A DNA stretch of 64,000 nucleotides, from contig NC_135361.1 in the NCBI RefSeq assembly GCF_051622035.1, positions 8,933,001-8,997,000 of the forward strand, in the 5' to 3' direction. Shown here piece after piece: positions 57,998 through 64,000 of the stretch. The stretch's first letter is position 1; each line of letters opens with the position of its first letter. The stretch is from Arctopsyche grandis. Its lineage: Eukaryota > Arthropoda > Insecta > Trichoptera > Hydropsychidae. The position numbers were made by a program, and so were the translations under genes. Under the pieces are notes generated by a model. It worked only from the letters and a program-made list of their open reading frames with translations, made no database searches and was not told the origin of the DNA.

Positions 57998-60541
57998 TTA
58001 TTCTAATACAGATATTAAATCAAACAATCCGTGGCCATTGGGACAGTGTGGATATAATCTTTTACAGTCGTAAAAATTTTCCCCGGCTTTTCTTGCTGCT
58101 CCATAATCAATCAGGCTGTTATCGGAAAATTCATCATATCTCGGTCTGAAACATCCATTCAATTTCAGTTAAAAATGTAAATAATATAATTATTCGTTTT
58201 AAAATATAAATTCAAATTTACTTACGATAAAATATGATGTAGCAGTTCACCGAAATAGCCATCGTGATGAATGGGAGCTTCTGATGCTTCGCATATTGTC
58301 CTCAACATACATTGAGTACCGTTAATTCCCATACTATAATATAAAGTAAAATTCAATTAAAAATAAAATATTTATAATAATAAAACAGTAGTATAATTTT
58401 CTCACTGGTTCATTGAATTTTCCAACGAATGATAAAGAACACGTCTCTCCTGTTCGTATTGTACTAAATCGGTTTCCACATCCCTCTTTCTTCTAGCGAC
58501 ATTCACGTAAGGGAAATATTTATCGAAAAAAGTTATGTTTGGTGGCACTGGATATTGGAATTGAAAGTTAAAACCGAACACTAAACTGACATTAGCTGGG
58601 TTTTTTATCGGAATTGCCCAACCTAACAGCAACTGAAATATTAAAGTCAATTAAGAATTTGAACATTAATATGTACATATCTACTAGTTTTATGCTCGAT
58701 AAAATATCATCGCATTAGCTATGGCATATTAAGTTTTTAAATAAAAAAAATTTAAATAAATATGTCGTTCCTGTGTTCGATCCGTATCGCGGTCATATTA
58801 TTTTCAAATACCTTTTAAATATAATTAATTTAGTATTTATATTTGATTGTATAATATGAAAAAAAAAATGGTTCAAGACCGCGCTAAATCAAATTTCCGT
58901 TATGTATTTTTTATATGGCGTGCCATAAGCAATTTTTAACCTGTAACAGACCAGTAATACACTGATAGACCCGATGAAAATTTAATCGGGTGTATTATAA
59001 GTAAAATCTACCTACCTACCTACCTACATACATATGTATATACATGTGTATACATACATATGTTGTTCCCAACCTTTTTGACGCAAGTCAAAAAGGTTGG
59101 GAACTTGAAGGTTGGGAAAGAAAGGTTGAATTTAAACAGCAATCGAAAGATTAATCAATTAATTAATTAAATAAATTTTCCTAGAGGAAAAATTGGTAGC
59201 AAACAGTATATATATAGAAGTTTTTTCTTGATTTGTTATTATATTTCTACATTTTGTTGACAGTGTTTTAGCTGTGACGTACATACAAACATATGTATGT
59301 CGAATCAAAGTGACTATTATCGTACGGCGAGCGCTATCGCACACAGACACACGCACAGAATATCGCTATTATATGTATATTTATTTATTTATTTTACATT
59401 TTCTACCAGGAAGGCCTTACAGGTGAACTCCAATGCGCCTTCCTGGCCAATTACAAGCAATACAGCATTTTTATTTATTATACAATTCACTGAATAACGA
59501 GACACTGACTTAAACTCGCAATTTAACGAGACATCTGTGAATTGTACATCATTTTTTTACTGTAAATTAATCGTACTCGAATAGTGGTGACACAGTACAT
59601 ACATAGATAGGAAGGATTTTTAGCCAATTTTTAATCGGGAACCGTTTCAACAATGAAATCAGAGAAAATTGGTAAACTCTGATAGAAAACGATCGACCAA
59701 GAGTCATAAATATCCAGGTCTGACCAGCAGCATTACAGATATACTCAGAAAAATTATTTTCAATCGAGGTCAGCTCATGGGATCGAACCCGGCGCCTCTA
59801 AGCTTAAAGACCGAGCTATGCTGCTGGCTAAATGTAATATGTATATGTACATATATGATATAATGCTGCTGGCTATGTACATACATATATGTATATGATA
59901 TTACATTTTTGATACTCCAATGGGTGAGCCTTATATGGATTAAAATTTTTTGATATTTAATATTATTTCAAATATAAAAGCTTCAACCCCTCATCTTCTA
60001 TTTTCAAACTAATGCTATGGATCAAACTAGTGTTATGGATCGTTAAACAAAAATCTAATTTTTAATTGTGTAAAGAATTCAAATGAATGGGATCCTTAAT
60101 ACGAGCACCACTTGAAGGGCGATATACGACGCAACGGTGAACTACTGATCCTTCAGCTTATCCCTAAGAGCCGATAAGAGCTCTTTAGAAGTTTAATTAT
60201 ATTTAGAGGCTATTTATCTCGAAATAGAGGAGGCTGAAGTTGCCGGCTATTCATACGTCTTTTTTTTCGTTCCGTTTCGCAATCCATTGTATCTGAGGTT
60301 GAGTTTTAATGGCTTTTCAAAGTAATTAAGCGCAATTTTATCAGCGGCATTTTTCACATCCGCATGTCAGTTATGAAAATTCAAACGAACCTTGAAAGTT
60401 CCACCTAGTGGAAAAACCAATGGTAAATTCCTCTTCTCTCGGTGGTGTAAGTCGTCGATTCCCGAAAAATCATTTGCGTCCGAACAATACCTACACAAGA
60501 GCCAATACGTTGACAAAACACCAACGATGACAGAAGTTTGC
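57998..60541 (-). CDS. DM4/DM12-family protein, first exon not found
   Basis: Minus-strand exons are 60391-60541, 58406-58632, 58226-58333 and 57998-58145; they join in frame to TAA. The first exon listed begins with an acceptor (TTTTCAG) in phase 2 and has no in-frame ATG before an upstream stop, so a short start exon must lie above 60541. HREKRNLPLVFPLGGTFK is the basic site plus the FP-x-GG motif. LLLGWAIP and a FNFQFQYPVPPN stretch follow, then ARRKRDVETD and QERRVLYHSLENSM as basic sites. The core TQCMLRTICE and the end DCKRLYPHCPNGHGLFDL give the four cysteines (C-x5-C, C-x6-C). Intron 1 is 1.76 kb. The function is unknown to me. Confidence 0.82.
59066..59103. repeat. Hairpin, 14-15 bp stem
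   Basis: CCCAACCTTTTTGAC is followed closely by GTCAAAAAGGTTGGG, with only GCAA between. It may be a MITE relic or a palindrome left by an excised element. Confidence 0.65.
59385..59830 (-). mobile_element. tRNA-derived SINE, full length, minus strand
   Basis: Read on the minus strand: a tRNA-like head (box B as GGGATCGAACC at 59779-59789), the common body (GATCGACCAAGAGTC), GGGAACCGTTTC, and at the 3' end a tail hairpin, AGGAAGGCC and GCCTTCCTGG, at 59409-59443. It has the same order of parts as the copies at 15290 and 42106. Confidence 0.7.
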
Positions 60542-61228
60542 CTGAAAATAATATAAAATGATTTTTTATTATATGTAATTCATTCTGGAAGCGTATATTT
60601 CGGATTATGATTCATCAATGTTTGGAATTCTAAATAGATAATGCTTATATCACGATGTATCGTATTCGTACTGATTTTATAGAAGGAATGCTAATGAAAT
60701 TATTTGAATTCGACTATGCATAACGGTTGTTGTAATTTAATGAAGATCGCCAAATAAAAAATACCAAACAAAATCACATCTTTGAATCAATGTCTTATCG
60801 AATAAACTAAGACAATTGATTTTGCCAAACAATATTAATATTACTTCAATATAAAACCATCAAATTTACAACGGATATTTTGATATTTTTCAATGATTCA
60901 TTTTACACATTTATCTAAACATATTCCACTTATCTAAGAGTCATACATAATGATCAATACGTTTATGAAAAAGCCTTGTTTTGCATTGAGGAATATTTGT
61001 ATAAATTTATTGATTGAACTTCGCGGTAATTAAACTTCAATTAGAATCAGTCTATTACATTAAAAAATATATTAAATTTAAATAACATAAGTACACAAAG
61101 AGTTACTATTATATAGTAAAGTAAAAGAGTTAATATTGCAGTTTGTTACTGTTTTTGTATTCTATCAATGTACACTGCTGACTTTTCAAAATAAGCATTA
61201 TTTTTTTTGTTTTTCCAATACTTAATAT
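60542..61228. other. Region upstream of the 57998-60541 gene
   Basis: It should contain that gene's start exon and promoter. I could not find an ATG followed by a phase-2 donor that also gives a convincing signal peptide. The rest is AT-rich. Confidence 0.4.
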
Positions 61229-61875
61229 ATGAATAATACAATTGTCCGATCACATTTTATATATTATGGATCTGTTTGTAAATTTACGAAGATAAAGATT
61301 CCTTCAGAACTTAAATCACTTTCTTACAACGAAATATTGAAAAGAATGAATCTCGGTACACTGAAGACGAGAAGAATAAGAGGCGACTTAATCGAAGTCT
61401 TTAAAATACTAAATAATCATTATAAATGTCATATGTCTAATCTTATTATATTCCACGAAAACACTCACCTCAGAGGTCACTCACTTAGACTCCAAAAAGA
61501 AAAATCTAATGAATTGATCAGAGATTCCTTCTTTTCAAACAGTGGTGGTTGAAATAGTCTTCCCAATGATATGGTTAACTCTGATAACGTTAATATTTTT
61601 AAGAATAAGCTTGATAATTTTTTTAAAACTAAAGGATTTCCGCAATTCTTCTTTCCCAAAATCATATTTCTGTTATTTTTTATGTTTACTTTTTTTTCTC
61701 TCTTATTTTTATTTTTAATTTATTTTTGTTATTTTTTTGTCATTTTTTAATATATTTTATTTTTCTCATTTAATTTGCAAATATGTATAAATTGTTTTTT
61801 ATGTATGATCTAACCCCTTGGGTCTATCGGCTTTGCCGCCCCCCCCCCCCCAAATATATTAAATAAATACATAAA
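61229..61875 (+). mobile_element. LINE ORF2 C-terminal fragment and 3' end
   Basis: A 107-codon frame reads KRMNLGTLKTRRIRGDLIEV, then FKILNNHYKCHMSN, HLRGHSLRLQKEKS and RDSFFSNSGG. This is the typical C-terminal region of CR1/jockey-type LINE proteins (R-x-RGDLI, T/L-RGH-x-x-L, FF-x-R). After a stop, SLPNDMVNSDNVNIFKNKLD and FFKTKGF continue the same protein. A C13 run (61839-61851) and an AATAAA-rich tail end it. Confidence 0.8.
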
Positions 61876-61876
61876 C

Positions 61877-62170
61877 AAAAGATAGGCTACAACAATTACA
61901 AAATAGAGCCATGAGGAATATTTTAGATGTAAAAACATGTACCAATAAAAAATTGAATGTGATGAATATTAGTAATACTCTGAAAGAGCGTATGCTGGTT
62001 TTTATTTATATGCTAAATATAATAAAGTATTTCATAAGAGGAATATGTGTACTTCAATATTATAGACAATTGTTGTATTAGGAGTAATAATACATATGTT
62101 GGTTCTATGGAGTTTCAAAATCATAAAACAAAAAGTAAACTATATGAAGGTTTATTAGTTATAATTAGTT
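61877..62170 (+). mobile_element. Second LINE fragment
   Basis: Translation gives RLQQLQNRAMRNILDVKTCT and LKERMLVFIYMLNIIKYF, then after a frame break TYVGSMEFQNHKTKSKLYE. These are LINE segments between the reverse transcriptase and the C-terminus (LQ-x-x-NRA-R). It is a degenerate relic. Confidence 0.6.
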
Positions 62171-62777
62171 CCAAAACACTAGTATAAAATAAACTAGTAT
62201 AAAAATTTACAATATTGTTAGCTTGAGTAACAATCACGTCATTGCGATATATGTATGTATGTGTAATAAGTGAAATCGATCATTTTTATAAAATTGTAAT
62301 TATTAACCAAAAGCAATTACTAACCACATCATCCTTGATCCTTATCTTGAAGTTGGCAAGAAGGGAAGTCGTCTTATATTGTTTATATGTAATATAGTAG
62401 TCAGTTGTTGACACAGAGCGTGGTCGATGTCGAGTATGGATAAAATGTTGTAGTCATGACCGTCGAAACGGGTGCTCTAATTGGACAAATAAATATTTCG
62501 TATGTGCTTCCATCTGTTGGTTTGAATAATGGTCTTGTCCATTCCTGATGCTGCTTTCGTGCAACCTTTTTGTCCACTAATCCCCTCCTACTCTTCCATT
62601 CAATGCGTCCTACGAAGTCCTCTCCAGGACTGTCCAGGATCACTAAGTAGTGCTGAGAGGAACGACATTTCAACTGCAACTACGCAATATGTAAGATATA
62701 TCTTTAAATTATGTAGAATATCATATGTGTGCATGTTCAAACATAAATACATATGGACAGAAATATTGTTTAAATAA
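62171..62777. other. Unassigned stretch
   Basis: A GC-richer segment at 62400-62690 has open frames on both strands without recognisable domains. It may be the decayed part of a transposon; I cannot name it. Confidence 0.35.
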
Positions 62778-62901
62778 CACTGAGCAACAAAAAATCACGT
62801 TTTGTACCCACCGAAGCAGAGACTAATCAATCTGTACTGAGTTTGACTCACTAAATTAAAATATGACAAAGGTGTTGGTTGATTTTTTCTCATTTATGAT
62901 A

Positions 62902-63122
62902 TACTAGTTGTTTTACCTGGCTTCGCTCAGCATTTGTAATATAAACAGCGTAAACATGGCGAATCTAATAGTAAATATTAATTTGTTTTTTTATTAAATT
63001 TATTTAAATCGAAAAAAAAATCGACTCATCGTCATAGAAATTTTGACTTGTTTACAAAATTCCCAAACAAAGATATATACATACTTACATACACAAAGAC
63101 TCATTGGAAATTATATATTAGA
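62902..63122 (+). mobile_element. Dispersed repeat (TACTAGT...TTTACC family), short copy
   Basis: TACTAGTTGTTTTACCTGGC at the start and GAAATTATATATTAGA at the end bound about 220 bases. Comparison with the uninterrupted copy at 51244 (GAGATATGAGCG) shows a clean insertion at TGATA/TGAGCG with no long target duplication. Confidence 0.65.
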
Positions 63123-63269
63123 TGAGCGTTTAAAAATATGCGAAATTTTTATAAATTTTTGGCTTTTGCAGTGTTTAACTGAAATTTTAGTATTGTTGTG
63201 CTATAATTGAGTATTAGAATCAACCATCATGTGTTTTTCTATTGATTGTGATTTTTATTGCAATAAAAT

Positions 63270-63715
63270 ATGTATATTCTATTTTATAACCTTTTTCCAA
63301 TATTTCCAATATTTTTATACTTTAGTTTAGTTATGTAATGTGCTATTTAATCATGTTATAGCTTTCATTCTTTTCCTTTTCATTTGTTTATTTTGTATTT
63401 ACCTTTTTCATTTGTTTTATATTTGTAAATTTCAATTTCTTCTTATATTCTATTTTATAACCTTTTTCCAATATTTCCAATATTTTTATACTTTAGTTTA
63501 GTTATGTATTGTGCTATTTAATCATGTTATAGCTTTCATTATTTTCCTTTTCATTTGCTTATTTTGTATTTATCTTTTTCATATTTTTTATAATCTTTGT
63601 AAAAATCTGTTATTGGACTCGGATGTTACATATATTATATATTTACTATTTGTTTTTTATACATATCTACATCCTGTTGTCTGTTGATTTTTCAATAAAT
63701 AAAATAAAATAAAAT
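63270..63715 (+). mobile_element. A-tailed insert with internal tandem duplication
   Basis: A unit of about 170 bases starting ATATTCTATTTTATAACC occurs twice in a row (about 63272-63440 and 63446-63610) with few differences. Then come a GTTATTGGACTCGGATG block and a tail of AATAAAATAAAATAAAATAA. The tail suggests a LINE 3' UTR; the coding part is absent. Confidence 0.55.
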
Positions 63716-64000
63716 AAATAATTGACTATCTTACGAATTTTAAAAGTCAAACATATATTTTATTTTTACACATCTCGAGCTATCATGCCTTTATTAGACA
63801 ACTTGTATAGACTTACGTTTACAAGGGTTGGTTTTCAATCTCAATATTTTTTATTTTATCTGAACGTACTAGTTGAACAGTAAATGATTTTAAATTACAT
63901 TATGAAATGTTCTAGGCGAGGCACTTATCGCTTGTAAGCAGAGTGAGCAAGTGAGATGGAGTGATGCGCTCTTCATTCTTCATCTCGCTCTTGCATCATG

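Larger units (their letters stand above)
58633..60390 (-). other. Intron of the 57998-60541 gene, 1.76 kb
   Basis: The donor is GTTCGT after the FKG codons and the acceptor TATTTCAG. It contains a minus-strand SINE (59385-59830) and an inverted GACTTGCGTCAAAAAGG-like pair near 59070-59110 forming a strong hairpin: CCCAACCTTTTTGACG and GTCAAAAAGGTTGGG. Confidence 0.7.
62778..64000. mobile_element. CACTGAGCAAC-family element (copy 4) with two nested insertions, runs off the window
   Basis: It starts CACTGAGCAACAAAAAATCA. The family sequence is interrupted at about 62902-63122 by a TACTAGT...TTTACC repeat and at about 63270-63715 by an A-tailed insert. It resumes with GAATTTTAAAAGTCAAACAT and ends the window in the GATGCAAGAGCGAGATGA (minus strand) centre also seen at 23990-24090. 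The right arm lies beyond 64000. Confidence 0.7.

Noticed and set aside
62401-62679. 92-codon minus-strand open frame
   Set aside because: It has more balanced composition than the surroundings but no recognisable motif, and lies among transposon debris. Evidence is insufficient for a gene.

Overview
The window is AT-rich eukaryotic nuclear DNA, almost certainly from an insect. It has spliced genes with GT-AG introns, a nicotinic receptor subunit of insect alpha1/alpha2 type, a cluster of the arthropod DM4/DM12 family, and a dense layer of LINEs, tRNA-derived SINEs and non-autonomous DNA transposons. I cannot fix the insect order from the sequence.

Positions 1-26,500 (+ strand) are the 3' two-thirds of a nicotinic acetylcholine receptor alpha-subunit gene. 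Five coding exons were found (2839-2883, 5982-6091, 7890-8070, 20795-21706, 25752-25964). They run from the extracellular domain through the Cys-loop, the agonist-binding CC pair, M1-M3, the M3-M4 loop and M4 to the stop codon. The signal peptide and N-terminal exons lie upstream of the window. Its introns, up to 12.7 kb long, carry most of the repeats. Two perfect hairpins follow the stop codon.

Positions 26,500-34,300 are AT-rich and hold no convincing gene. Positions 34,300-60,550 hold five DM4/DM12-family genes assembled here from splice sites: 34364-35412 (-, 220 aa), 42915-47141 (-, 231 aa), 48810-53095 (-, 328 aa), 56285-57034 (+, 170 aa) and 57998-60541 (-, first exon not found). They share one plan: a secretory N-terminus, a basic cleavage-like site just before an F-P-E-G-like motif, a second basic site, a small core exon of 108 or 111 bases flanked by phase-2 introns, and four cysteines (C-x5-C, then usually C-x6-8-C). 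They look like an old tandem array of secreted, proteolytically processed proteins of unknown function.

The last 3.5 kb is nested transposon debris. Several non-autonomous repeat families appear more than once: a large fold-back with CACTGAGCAAC ends, a 102-bp element with exact 8-bp target duplications, a fold-back with ACACTGTTCGAC ends, and LINE/SINE tails that end in a strong hairpin.

All exon borders come from reading GT/GC-AG sites and checking that the frame closes. Subunit identity and repeat classes rest on recalled family features, not on database searches.
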